Source of the DNA: Caprella mutica
Lineage: Eukaryota; Arthropoda; Malacostraca; Amphipoda; Caprellidae
Length of the DNA: 64,000 bases
Direction of reading: 5' to 3'
Assembly: GCA_947561585.1 (NCBI GenBank)
Contig: CANNZV010002543.1
Location: forward strand, 29,913-93,912
In this document: piece after piece, positions 49,266 through 60,585 of the stretch
How positions within the stretch are numbered: position 1 is the stretch's first letter
Layout: every line of letters starts with the position of its first letter
The notes under the pieces: model-generated
What the model was told of the DNA's origin: nothing
Databases searched by the model: none
Seen by the model: the letters and a program-made list of their open reading frames with translations, nothing else
Program-made: the position numbers and the translations under genes

Positions 49266-51446
49266 CTTAGGTATCTATCCAGCATTTGTGAGTGTAAAGT
49301 TTCAATCGTCTAAATTATGACTCTAATAGATCATTTGTTTCTAGATAATTGGATTTTGAGTAAGCATAAATAATTGTGAGTAAAGAGTCTAAATGGTACA
49401 TAGATTATTTCCCTTATATGAGTAAAGATGAAACCCAATCTCCAATTTCTGCTAAAAGTCAACTCACTTTTTTTTCCACAAGATTTTTTTATGACCAAAA
49501 TTCGTATTCATTTCATGCTTTAAAATTATGAAATCTTTGCAAAAGAAAATAACTTTATTTCGCATTTTATAAACACTTTGCGTCGCTGCAACAAACTTTC
49601 CCAATAGTTGATTATTTAAATTAGGTAAACGCAATAAGTATTTCCAAAGTAAAATGGTGTTTGACAATCAAAGTTAAATATGAAGGGTATCCCAAATAAT
49701 GTGCTAGGAAAATAAGTATAGATTAAATGTTTAAGATTTCATGTTTCAGGCATTAATTACAATAATTCAATGTCGTTTTCGAAAAAATATTCTGGAGAAA
49801 TATTTCCATGTGAAAAACTCAATAAACATCGACAAGTATAATGATCCAGACAGTTATGGAAAAAATGAATTATCAGAAAATAAATTCTACATATTTTGAA
49901 ATAAGAAGGCCTATTTTTCTAGGGATACGTGAGTAGTATACATTCTCTATGTTTGACATGACTTACATAGAAGATAATACACCATGAGATGAATTTGGCC
50001 GAGAGAGTAACTTATAATTGGGTCTTCGAAGATAATCGCAGAACGATCACAATAACTAAGTTACTCTGCGACGGTCTCATAATGGAACATGTCTTCTGTA
50101 CCATAGCTAACTTTGTAAGATTAAGGTGGGCAAATTGTTTTTGAGAAAACAGAATAATAATTATCACCGATATCACCTTCTATAATCATCGATTTCATCT
50201 CTCAAAACCACTGATATTGTGAAACTTTTCGTTGTATTTTGTCACTCTTTCGAAAAGTAAAACTTTTTGTAAACTGTATAACGTGTATAAGTAATATTGC
50301 CCACTTTAATGCCATAGATGTATTATAGCTGTTAAATTAGACACATTAGCAATACAATCAATGCGCACGGACATGGCAGAGTGTAAACTAATGCAATCTG
50401 ATATAAACTTCGATAAAAACAAAATAATTCCACTCTTGTATTGATAAAGTATTATGGTATAAAAATTATGTATAATTCTCTATATTAATATATGTATGAA
50501 TGTGATGTATTGTGATATATTTAAAACGCTGATTGTTTTGTATTTTATAACACGTATTGCAGATCTTTAATAAAATATTTTCAATTTCAACATGTTGATA
50601 TGTTGTATCAGTATTTGTTAGATTATAATAAATTGGTATTGTACGTTTGATATTGAAAATGTGTATATGTTTAGATATTAATATATTCGAAAGAAAAAAT
50701 ATTTGTAACAAAACAAGATATTTGTGTGTATCAGTAAACTGTTCGATTATTTTTATAGTTTAATTATCCCTAAATATTTCCTCTTAGATATGGTAAATTT
50801 AGGAGGAAATTATTTTCCCTAAATTGATATTTTTATCGAATTTATCATTTTCTTATTTTTTTTAGCTAATTTTCTGAAATGAATTCACTCACAGAAAAAA
50901 ATATATATAAAATAACAAAATGAACTATAAATACTATTAATAATAATTAATTTAAAAAATTGTAATTTGAATAAGGTTGAAAAATAAATCTATTGATATA
51001 AAAAGACACGAAATAATTCATAACACAATATACGTTTATATAATCATTATCAACCAATTCTAATTTTTTGATAACTATATTGTATCAAATAAATTATATT
51101 TTGTCAATGCCAAAAACTTTCGGAGATTAAGAACATTTTTTGATAACACTGCCATCTATCTAACTTCGGAAAAAAATTATCTGAATTTTTTGCAGTCGAA
51201 GTTAGAGAAATAATCTGCCCGGTAACGAGAAAAGTTTGTAAGTCAGCAAGAAAAAGAAGAACAATAAAAAAGATGTTATTATTGATGCTTCGATATAATC
51301 TCTAGTAAATTTATGACTTAGAAATAAGCTTCAAAATTGATTGATAGTCATGACAAATATATTTTGTTTAATCCAATATTTTCCCTCATTAAGAAGAAAA
51401 AAAAATATTGATAATGAAGTTGAACACAGGATTAATGAGTGCAAGT
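49266..51446. other. No gene recognised
   Basis: AT-rich sequence. Frames of 67-81 codons on the minus strand are low-complexity. Confidence 0.45.
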
Positions 51447-51507
51447 TATTGTGGGGCCATAGAAGATAAAGAGGGGACCATGTTTAATCTTCTATGGCCT
51501 CCCTGTA
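51447..51507 (+). repeat. Short hairpin repeat H1, copy 1
   Basis: GGGGCCATAGAAGAT and AATCTTCTATGGCC form a stem of about 15 bp around an AAGAGGGG-containing loop. Copies at 55117-55175 and 61698-61758 share the sequence and the fold. Confidence 0.7.
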
Positions 51508-51811
51508 ATATCATCTCAGGTTATAGGAGAGAAATGCTTGAATGAATTTGATGAAAAATTATACTGTTCATGATTCATTCTGTCATAAGGAAAGATTAGG
51601 TAAATATAATGTCTTGTTGAACAATTGAAAATATTTTTTTAATTATTGTTGAAATAATTTTTGTCGATAATTTTATAACTGAACTTACTTCATTAAATCG
51701 AAGTTAAGGGCTCTATATTTCTTCCACTAATGTTCCATATAATAGAGAGACTAAAGTTTCACCTTCTAAAGATAGCACTATTGAGTCTTACCAAACTAAT
51801 GCAATCGTTGA

Positions 51812-52036
51812 CTTAAAGTTAGAAAATTTATATCTATTGATGAAGAAAAAGAGTCACTTACCAAAGAATTAACACAGAGGAAAATATCCTCGTCAAAGGA
51901 AGCTTCTCAAATGGATCTGTTCAACCAAGACAATGACACAAGAACCCGTCAAAATAGCGTTACCTACTTTATTACATATAATACTGAATCAGATACCATA
52001 ATTTGCGTAAATTCACAAATATATCAAGATCAGTAG
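51812..52036 (+). other. Coding-like open stretch, unknown
   Basis: The plus frame reads about 70 codons of hydrophilic sequence (EEKESLTKELTQRK, then MDLFNQDNDTRTRQNS) between two stops. It has no clear start or acceptor and no recognised domain. Possibly an exon relic. Confidence 0.2.
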
Positions 52037-52079
52037 CCAAACAGACTGTTGCAGAAGTAGGGAACAAACTTTCTGCTAT

Positions 52080-52640
52080 ACGTATATATTGAAACTTAAG
52101 AGGTCAATTTCGATTTCAAATATTGCGATTATAAAATGAATAATGAACGAACGATACAGTGGTCCATTGATTTGACATAACCTATTACAGCTAACTACAC
52201 TTTTCAGTCAAGAACAAATGCAGCGCAATTAGCACGTATCTGTTTATAGGGAACTGTTTCCCAATCCACTTGAAATTATGCTTAGAGGACTAGAAATTGA
52301 AATATCAAGAATAGCTGAGTCTTTTATTCTAAAGTTAAGGTCTCTAAAATTGACGAGATATAAGAGTCTAACTAATTAAGGAATGGACTTCTTTCTAGCC
52401 AAACATCTTTGCCTTCTTTTATATCCTGGTTAGCACCAATTTGTAATCAAATAATGGTGATGAATCCCGTTTGAGAGTCTCTGATGAACCATGAAATTGT
52501 TCATTACCTAAGGTAGTAAATTCGATTCCTCAATGAGTGAGATGTGCCTTTCAATTTCACCCCACAAATACGAAGGAAGATCTTCCAGTTGCCGTCACAG
52601 AAGCCCATAGTACATCATCTTACATTACCCAGTGACTCTT
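52080..52640 (-). repeat. Duplicated segment D1, copy 2 (degenerate)
   Basis: Diverged copy of 41800-42470, including a remnant GGGCTTCTGTGACGGC of the possible exon, but with the open frame mostly destroyed. Confidence 0.5.
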
Positions 52641-52818
52641 TTTCCATGATACTACGCCATGCAATGATTTTTTTAATAGTACACGATGGTAAACTCCTAA
52701 ATAAATGAATATTGGAAGAGTGGATTTAAGAAATGGTTAAAAATTTGAGTGGAAGACAGTTATTTCAAGCAATATGAACAATAATACACAGAAGTTCTGT
52801 TTACATGCTTTTTTTAAT

Positions 52819-54170
52819 GGTGCTAGGAAAATTGCCACTGGGATAGCTTCCACTGTGGGAAAACTGCCACTGGGAAAATTGCCTCTGTGGGAAAACTGCC
52901 ACTGTTGGAAGTTTGCCACTCGGAAAATTGCCACTGTACATATGTAAATTCATACTGATCTTTTTTCGAAAAACACAAAAATCATAGGTACTGAATGCAA
53001 TGTTGATCAGAATTTAATAAAAAGGAATTTTTACAATGTGTACATCTCATTTTGACAAGTTATACGATCTAAGTGAATTCTTCCGTCGGTGGGTGTGAGT
53101 GTGCTGATACGCAATTAATTCTTAGCTTAATGTGTTTAATTGTTCCCTGAAGAGGTTAAACCAATAATAAAAAAAATATTGTTGCATTAGTTTCAATCAA
53201 GGTACAGAAACATAACGGGTATGGTAATCAGCTGATCGAATCTAGTTTGATGTGGCCACCGGGAGACTGGAGATGGCGACTATGACCACACTTTGAAACA
53301 TGTAACAACCTACTTTAACTTAGTCACTTCTAAATTTATTTTTTTCTTATCAATTACTACCTAGACATCGGTTAAATAGTATTTCCATTATTTTATTCCT
53401 TAATTGTTATTCATAGGAACTACAATTTAGCAGTTAACTAGCATTAGTTTAGGCTCCTAGGTAGCATATGTTCAAGACCCTATTTTTTTATAGATAAGAA
53501 AAAATATGAACAATAAAAACACACCCGATTTATATCTATATATTCAACTTTGAGGTTCAATCACCATTTGCACTTTTCTTTTGCACGAAACCCTCATAAA
53601 ATGACTTTAAACTTCTCGATATTAACATGCAAATACGAGGAATTATGATCCGCTCGGTCACAAACAAGGAATGTGTGCTATGGTGACATCATATTTTTGC
53701 GTCGTCTACTAGTTACTATACCCGTTATGTTCCTGTACACTGGTTTCAATAATAAAATAAATTTGTTGCATTATAGTTTCAATAATGAATAGAATCTTGC
53801 TACATCAATTTTACGATAAACAACAGAACATGTCAATATTTTTTCAGTTTGTTAATATATTGTTAATATATTTTATAGTGGCAATTTTCCTCAGTGTCAA
53901 TTTTCCGGTGCCAGTTTTCCCACAGTGGCAGTTTTCTTCCCACAGTGGCAGTTTCCCCACAGTGGCAGTTTTCCCACAGTGGCAGTTTTCTTCCCACAGT
54001 GGCAGTTTCCCCACAGTGGCAGTTTCCCCACAGTGGCAGTTTCCCCACAGTGGCAGTTTTCCCACAGTGCCAGTTTTCCCACAGTGGCAGTTTTTCTTAC
54101 CACAGTGGCAGTTTTCCCACAGTGGCAATTTTCCCAGTGGCAATATTCCCAGTGGCAATTTTCCACGCAC
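52819..54170 (+). mobile_element. Foldback element FB-8 (CAGTGGCAGTTTTCC arrays)
   Basis: The left array (52819-52940, about seven phrases of GGGAAAACTGCCACTG type) and right array (53880-54170, about 17 inverted phrases) bound the element. The left end is GGTGCTAGG, identical to that of FB-6 although the phrase differs; the right end on the reverse strand is CGTGCGTGG. The flanks are AT-rich and only loosely alike, so the duplication is not established. The right array is open in several frames on both strands; these are repeat translations. Confidence 0.75.
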
Positions 54171-54761
54171 GTTATATAACATTGGTAATAAACGAATGTG
54201 AAGTTAAGAAATTACTGATAGTCTTGTCATGACCTTTGTTAACATCCATGGTCCGAGTACTGTGAGTGTCTGAATACTGAGAAGTTAGCCTATGGATTCT
54301 TTAACTAATTCTTCTTGAAACAAAAGTCAATATCGTTACACCACATTAAATCTATAAGCTTCATTACAATTAACTATGATATTTTTGATATCACGAGTAC
54401 TATGTGAACTTCATTATTTAACTTGAGAAATTCTGTATGTACGAGACGACATAGAAATTTAAATCAGTTACCGCCACAATGATGCAACGAAGTTTTCTTT
54501 TCATTCTAAGTCGTAGAAAACTATAATCATTTCAAATGGGAGACTAACATATTCATGACCTCTGGGATATATACATTCTTCTACAATGTATTATCTCTTA
54601 TAAGTTTTATTATATACACATTCATTTGATGCCAATTTATGAATTATACTTCCCAGTCTAATGAATTATAAAATTTGATAATTTGGAACTTATTCTCGTT
54701 AATTTGATATATTTCGGAAGAAAAAAAGTCAATTCTTTTCATAGCACCCAAAAACATTTTT
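54171..54761. other. No gene recognised
   Basis: AT-rich sequence between FB-8 and the 3' side of HHEX. Confidence 0.45.
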
Positions 54762-54767
54762 TTTATT
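54762..54767 (-). other. Candidate polyadenylation signal of HHEX
   Basis: AATAAA on the minus strand about 470 bases past the stop. One of several in this AT-rich stretch, so only a candidate. Confidence 0.3.
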
Positions 54768-55116
54768 TAAATTTAAAATTATAGCACGCCTTTCTACATA
54801 TAATTCATTTTCATGTCTAAAATATAACGAAAGGAAATAAAAACTATTAAAAATTAAATATAAACTCAATTTTCGAACCCTATGAATATTTGTTAAAATG
54901 AGCTTCTTCTTACGACCACCGTTACATGTTATGAATTAATGCAATTTGAACGGTTAAAAAGAACGAAATGTATGATCAACTTAATAACTTATTGAAGCTC
55001 AATTAATTTATATTACAACGATAAATGCACTCTCCAGGAATGAATCTATTCTGATAGTCACATTATAGATTGTGGAGGTGAAGATAGAAAATGTTTTTTA
55101 AACTTTACGTTAGCAG

Positions 55117-55175
55117 TTATGGTGAAGCCATAGAATATTATAAGGCTCTCTTTATCTTCAATGACCCCACCATAA
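55117..55175 (-). repeat. Short hairpin repeat H1, copy 2, in the presumed HHEX 3' UTR
   Basis: Ends TTATGGTG and CACCATAA pair; the arms carry ATTGAAGAT and ATTCTATGG. It lies about 60 bases downstream of the HHEX stop on the transcribed strand. Confidence 0.65.
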
Positions 55176-55233
55176 TCCTACCAAGGTGTAAACTAGAAAG
55201 TTAAAGATTTAAATACTAAGATCATCCAGCAGG

Positions 55234-55341
55234 TCAGTGTACATCAGCAGTTGTGTCTTCTTCGCCCGAATGATATGATGAGAGTTCCTTGTCTTGACTG
55301 GGAGAGACGTTACCAGCCTGTGTAGTTTGACCTGTTCCTTC
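55234..55341 (-). CDS. HHEX: HHEX exon 4 (C-terminus)
   Basis: 108 bases after acceptor TTTTCCCCACAG, encoding a 35-residue Ser/Asp/Glu-rich tail ending DVH and TGA. Too short to stand out as an open frame alone. Confidence 0.85.
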   Translation of the reverse strand, partial: EGTGQTTQAGNVSPSQDKELSSYHSGEEDTTADVH

Positions 55342-58300
55342 CTGTGGGGAAAATAATATTAACACAGAGATAATGTTATCGGTGGACATATAGTACGTTA
55401 AAAGAAAACCTCATATAATCTTATATAGGCGAGCTATTTTATTTTTAAAATATCTTACGTTAATAACTATGACATTATTCCAACTCAATGCAGTTAAAAT
55501 TTTAGTTTCTACTCTTGAGATTGATATCTAGTTTGCATTACAATATAGCTATACTACCTACAGTCCTACATATAATAAAGATAAGCTCTAAATTACTTAC
55601 CTGGTTTGTTACCTTTCTCCATTTTGCTCTCCTGTTCTGAAACCAAGTCTTAACCTGAAAATAAATGGTTGAAGTAAGAGGAAGGACTTGCCGTTTACAA
55701 TAATAAAGTTTGACAAAATAATATATGAACAATGATATTTTTTTCTATAACAAATCACAGTGAAACGTAAAGCAAAAAGGAAAACAATTGATTGCATAAA
55801 TCTCTTTCGAAAGATCATTGCCAGACCTCTCTCACCGAAAAGTGAAGTTGGAATTTGTTTTTCATTTTGCAGCAACTAGAATTTTGGATTTTTTTCCATT
55901 TTTTTTTAATAAATAGAAAATATTTAGAAAATTTTCTACCAACAATAATGATTTTATTGCAACATTTACATCTCTTTCGTTGTGAATCCTATTGGGTCTT
56001 AGGGAAATTAGTGTAAATAACATATCGGGTAAAGAATCTATCTACCACGTACACCCTTTATTTTATTTTTTATTTTATTTTTTGACCCTACACTCACAAA
56101 TGCTAGATAAACCTTCACTCTATTTCCTTTTAATTAGTCCCTGTTTATAAGGTGTTTCTTTAAAGAATCTCTATTGTTTTTTTCATTTAATTCCTTTTTT
56201 TAAGATGGTTTATTTCCATTAATCCCTGTTTGAAAGATGTTTAATAATTAATCCCTTTTGGTAAGAGGATTTTTACATTTTCCCCGTTGGTAAGATAGCT
56301 TTTTTAAATTTCATGTGTTCCTCTTACCTAATCCCCGTTGGTAAGATAGTTTTTTTTTAATTTTCTGATGTTTCTCTTACCTAATCCCCGTGGTAAGATA
56401 GTTTTTTTTTAATTTTCTGGTGTTTCTCTTAGCTAATCCCCGTTGGTAAGATAGTTTTTTTTTAATTTTGTGATGTTTCTCTTAGCTAATCCCCGTTGGT
56501 AAGATAGTTTTTTTTAATTTTCATGTGTTCCTCTTACCTAATCCCCGTTGGTAAGATAGTTTTTTTTAATTTTCTGATGTTTCTCTTACCTAATCCCTGT
56601 CAGTAAGATAGTTTTTTTAATTTTCATGTGTTCCTCTTACCTAATCCCCGTTGGTAAGATGTTACACCACTCTAACCTGTCTCTCATGCAGATCCAACCT
56701 CTCTGCTAACTGTCGTCTGTGCGGAGGGGTAATGTATTTATTCTCACTAAACACCACTTCTAGTTGCCTCGTCTGTTCTCCTGTGAACCTAACTTGTCCT
56801 CCTCTGCGACTCGCTCTCGAACCTGCTTGGGACATGAAATCATATTAAATGTACGAATGCATTTATTATGGGACAATCATATATTAATAATATCCTTAAT
56901 CATACAATATTCCTTGAGTTTTAAAGGATCTTGAACTTTGACCCGATCGCTACCAAAATCTAATCAAATGGTTCCTGGATAATGGCCAATCGTCCCACCA
57001 AATTTCAAGCAGTTTGATTGACTACTTTTTGAGTTAAGTGAATAACAAGATTAACCTTCCGTAATTGTGCAAAGATAATAACTGAATATTGCATATATTT
57101 TTTTAGGACAATTTTGAATTAAATAGGAGGATTTAGGGACATCTAACAGTAGAAATGCAAGATATAAAATAATAATGTCTCTTTAAACATATTTTTTCGA
57201 GTGAAAAAAAATGATTTTGCTGAACAGAACTTAATTTGCAATTTAAACTATGCCTATTTTCTATTATGATCAATTTTATTTTGCATATTAAAGTTAAATT
57301 GAAGTTTAAAAAAATGAAAGATAGTTATCTTGGTGTAAGTGGAAAATAAAAACAAATTAATAAATAAGTAAAATTATCGGAGCAAGTAAAGATAACGGGC
57401 CAGAATCCGTTAACTTTACTAGGTTAAATTCTGGTCCGTTAACTTTACCAGCTTCATTACTGGTCCGCTAACTGTATTTGGTCCACTTCTGGTCCGCAAT
57501 CTTTACCAGCTTCATTTCTGGTCCGCTAACTGCATTTGGTCCATTTCTGGTCCGTTATCTTTACAAGCTTCATTTCTGGTCCGCTAACTGCATTTGGTCC
57601 ATTTCTGGTCCATTATCTTTACTTACTCCAAATTATCAATGACATCCCATATATGAGTAATTTGTTAAAGTAAAATTGTAGGTTTGATATATCACACCTA
57701 GCTACGATTTCATTTTACTATTTTATGTTTACATTTAATATAATAAAGTATATTACAGATACAGAGTATTTTATATGCATCACAGATATCCAATTATCTA
57801 TATCAGTGTAAACCTCATATCATTATCGTTACATTTTTCTACAACACTATTGGTCCACCATCGCCACACACAATAACGATATTGGTTTAAGGTTGTTTAT
57901 CGGTAAGGGGTTTCCGAAACATGGCCGGTTGTTGGTAACTCGATAAGCGTCCCATGTTTTCCCGCGTGATAAAGAACTCCTATTAATTAAACTACGATAC
58001 TAATTTCCTGCTACAATTGCCACAAATAGAGAGAAAAGACTCAATACATTCCATTAAAAACTAATTAAGAACAGTGTTAATATTGTGCTTTATAATTCAC
58101 TTAATATTACCAGTGTTTTACTGCCTTCATTTCTACAGGGCCGGTGATAAGGGAATCATTAGGGGCAATATAACGCTATCTAACATAAGAAAAGTGGTAA
58201 AATTAGTTAATATGCATAAATTTATTATAGCCGGAAAGGTGATAGTGATATGCATATTAATAATAATCTTTATTATAATAATAATCTTTATTGATACAAA

Positions 58301-60585
58301 TATAGAAATACAAATGAGGATACACTAAAAATATGTTTTTCTGAATCAAGCAAGTTACCTTCGCAGAATGCGGAAAGGTTCTATTATAGACGGCATTTAT
58401 TTTTTTATCATCTTGTTATTCGCGTAACTGAAAAAAAGTATTCAACCAAACTGCCTGAAATTTATTGAAACGATTGGTCAATGTCCAGGAACCATCTGGT
58501 AGAACTTTGGGAGCGATCCGGTCAAAGGTCAATGTCAAGTTCATTTATAACTCAATAAGTATCTGACCATATTGCAAGTAACTTGGTGGGACGATTTGTC
58601 ATTATCCAGTAACCAGTTTATTAGATTTTGGAACGGGTCAGAGCGGCGGCGAAAGTATGCGCTCTACCGAGTGCAAGTAAACTTGTTCTAAGTCTTGCTG
58701 CTACAGAGCAGCAAACTTCTCAAGCAAAACGATAAAATGACATCAACACCAACTACAACTACTTTCCTAATAAAGAAAGGGAAATCTGGATTATCAAGAC
58801 GGATTTTTTTGTTTCAAATGCAGTTTGAATAGTGATTTTTTTATAAAATTTCAGTCTACAAAAAATAAGAAATATTTTGGAAGTTCCATTTAAATATCTT
58901 GAATTATAATATTTCGAATATTAAATACATAGTCTCCTTGTCCAATATCCAAATAATAAAGTAATAGAAACAGCACCTGATGACTGAATATCAACAATAT
59001 ACTCACGATTGTAGTGTTCAACTGGTTACGTAGGATAGAAGGTATTTAGTAAAGGATATTTTTAGCAGTCTGACACGATGATTTGTACTATTTTTTATAT
59101 AAATATTGGGTGCCTAAAAGCCTTCATTTGGCTTATCAAGGCCTTGAATACTTGCATATGTTCACTTGTTTTAACTCTCAAACTACTTTGTAAAACCTCT
59201 CTATTCTTCTTTTCTCGAATAAATTGTTTCATTGAATGAATTCCTATAATTTACATTAATTTTTCTGTGAACAGTTTTGAATTAATTACTATTATGATTC
59301 GTATTTACTACGAACAGATATGAAAATTACTGTCAACACTTTACCTCTTTTTGCAATCAGGTTGAAACTGTTTGTGTGAGGAAATATTATACATTTCATT
59401 TGAAAGTTTTAAAATTAATAAATTACTAGACAATATTAATTATATGGAATATAAAATGAATCATATATATATATGATTATTTATAAATATAACAAATTAT
59501 CAATATTATAATAATATATAAAAATATCAGATGATATTCCATTACCAGCTCTAGTGAACGATAAATAATTCTTTGATCACTTTGCATTAAATTGGAATAT
59601 TTTTATAATCAAAGTGATTAAAAACATGTGAGAACTTGTGAAGCCTTAGTATTGTGATAATCTATATTTTGTTTATATATGACAATTTATGTACAGTAAT
59701 ACATTGAATAACTAAGAGAAATAGTGATGGGAAAATAGAAGATCAAATTAAATTGCCTAACAATACATTTTCTATAGGTATTTAGTATACTATTTTTCTT
59801 GAACAATACGGAAATTTTTAACAGTCCGATAACATAAATCAAGTTCGTCCCCTCCTAATTTTCTATGGCAACCATATTTTTCTCTGGTTATGCAGAGGGA
59901 CTAATAATTCTTGTTTCAAAAACTCACCTGCTTGATAAACATTGTATAGAGGCACTATCGAAGATTTATGATGTTCGATCAACTGGTTCAGGAGCATCTG
60001 ACTGACAGCATCTCCTGTGTTTTGGTATATTCTTGGTAAGTACCTAAAATGACCGAAATGAAAAGGAGGATTTGCGCCATTTTCAGGACTACTTGAAGCA
60101 TCACTCGGGAGAGAAGTCGAAGGCAGGATCGTACGGTAAAAGGATTCAGATTGTGGTAGTTGAATTGGCGATATGTAACCAGAGTACTCTCCCTCTTCTG
60201 CAAGATTTCGAGTAACCCTATCTGTCGGGTTGTAATGAGATTCAAAATTTCTAGAAACTAAGGACGGTGAAAATTTGTTTGCAATTGGTAGTGTTCTCTG
60301 TGGGAAAAGCGGATTGTAAACGCCAGATCTGTTGATTTCAGGATGGAAGTTCAAAGATTCGACACCATTAGATTCACTCACATTATCCCCAATAGAATTC
60401 GGTTCTATTTTAACCTCAACTTTTGATTTCATCAGATTAAGAGGTGAAGACTGTTCTATGGGCACAGAACATAACCGATTAGATAAACACGTGAAAACAT
60501 CTGGTCGAATGGGGATAGGCTTTTGAACGAGAGACTCCTGGTCCTTCTGAACACTAGGTTTCAACAGATTCTCAATGGAGAACAT
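55234..60585 (-). CDS. HHEX: HHEX (hematopoietically expressed homeobox) transcription factor
   Basis: Four exons (60585-59928, 56822-56677, 55654-55601, 55341-55234) join in phase to 321 codons plus TGA. HHEX is a nuclear homeodomain factor, mainly a repressor. Residues 1-7 MFSIENL(L) form an Eh1-type Groucho-binding motif (F-x-I-x-x-L-L). VKIE at 58-61 fits a SUMO consensus. Residues 62-219 are Ser/Pro-rich and not conserved by eye. The homeodomain is 225-284: RGGQVRFTGEQT...KYITPP...LAERLDLHERQ then VKTWFQNRRAKWRK, with T47, Q50, N51. The GGQVRF start, KY-x-x-PP and QVKTWFQNRRAKWR are characteristic of HHEX. The tail after it is short and acidic (SGEEDTTADVH). The ATG at 60585 is preferred; the frame extends upstream only to a TTG and beyond without an ATG nearby. 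Confidence 0.95.
55601..55654 (-). CDS. HHEX: HHEX exon 3 (homeodomain recognition helix)
   Basis: 54 bases encoding VKTWFQNRRAKWRKVTNQ, between acceptor TTTATTTTCAG and donor CAG GTAAGT, phase 0 at both ends. Confidence 0.95.
56130..56665 (-). repeat. 51-53 bp minisatellite in HHEX intron 2
   Basis: Seven good and two to three degenerate units; on the sense strand each contains CTTACCAACGGGGATTAG. The array begins 12 bases into the intron. Five units carry TTAG followed by GTAAGAG, a near-consensus 5' splice site; two carry CTAAGAG instead. Confidence 0.9.
56677..56822 (-). CDS. HHEX: HHEX exon 2 (homeodomain 1-44)
   Basis: 146 bases starting after CCCAAGCAG, a weakly pyrimidine-rich acceptor. 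It completes Gly220 and ends exactly after homeodomain Gln44, the classic homeobox 44/45 intron site. The donor is the weaker CAG then GTTAGAG. Confidence 0.93.
56930..57070 (+). repeat. Dispersed repeat R3, short copy in HHEX intron 1
   Basis: TTTGACCCGATCGCTACCAAAATC through AGTTAAGTGAATAACAAGAT matches the R3 unit at 31430-31680. Confidence 0.75.
57383..57627 (+). repeat. Phrase array (TTTCTGGTCCGTTAACTTTACC type) in HHEX intron 1
   Basis: About 11 alternating phrases TCTGGTCCGTTAACTTTACC and TCTGGTCCGCTAACTGCATTTGG. The outer edges GGAGCAAGTAAAGATAA and TTATCTTTACTTACTCC are inverse. Without the GGTNYYMGG signature, so perhaps only an analogue of the other arrays. Confidence 0.75.
58355..58690 (-). 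repeat. Dispersed repeat R3, inverted copy in HHEX intron 1
   Basis: Begins TTACCTTCGCAGAATGCGG and contains the inverse of the GATCGCTCCCAAA and GACCAATCGT blocks. Opposite orientation to the 56930 copy in the same intron. Confidence 0.75.
59928..60585 (-). CDS. HHEX: HHEX exon 1
   Basis: Encodes residues 1-219 plus the first base of codon 220. It ends at a consensus donor, CAG then GTGAGT. A at -3 of the ATG suits a start. Phase 1 matches exon 2. Confidence 0.93.

Noticed and set aside
53785..54232. Overlapping open frames of 61-138 codons on both strands, rich in QWQFSHSGSF or GKLPLWENCHCG
   Set aside because: They are translations of the CAGTGGCAGTTTTCC array in several frames at once. 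No start context, no splice signals.
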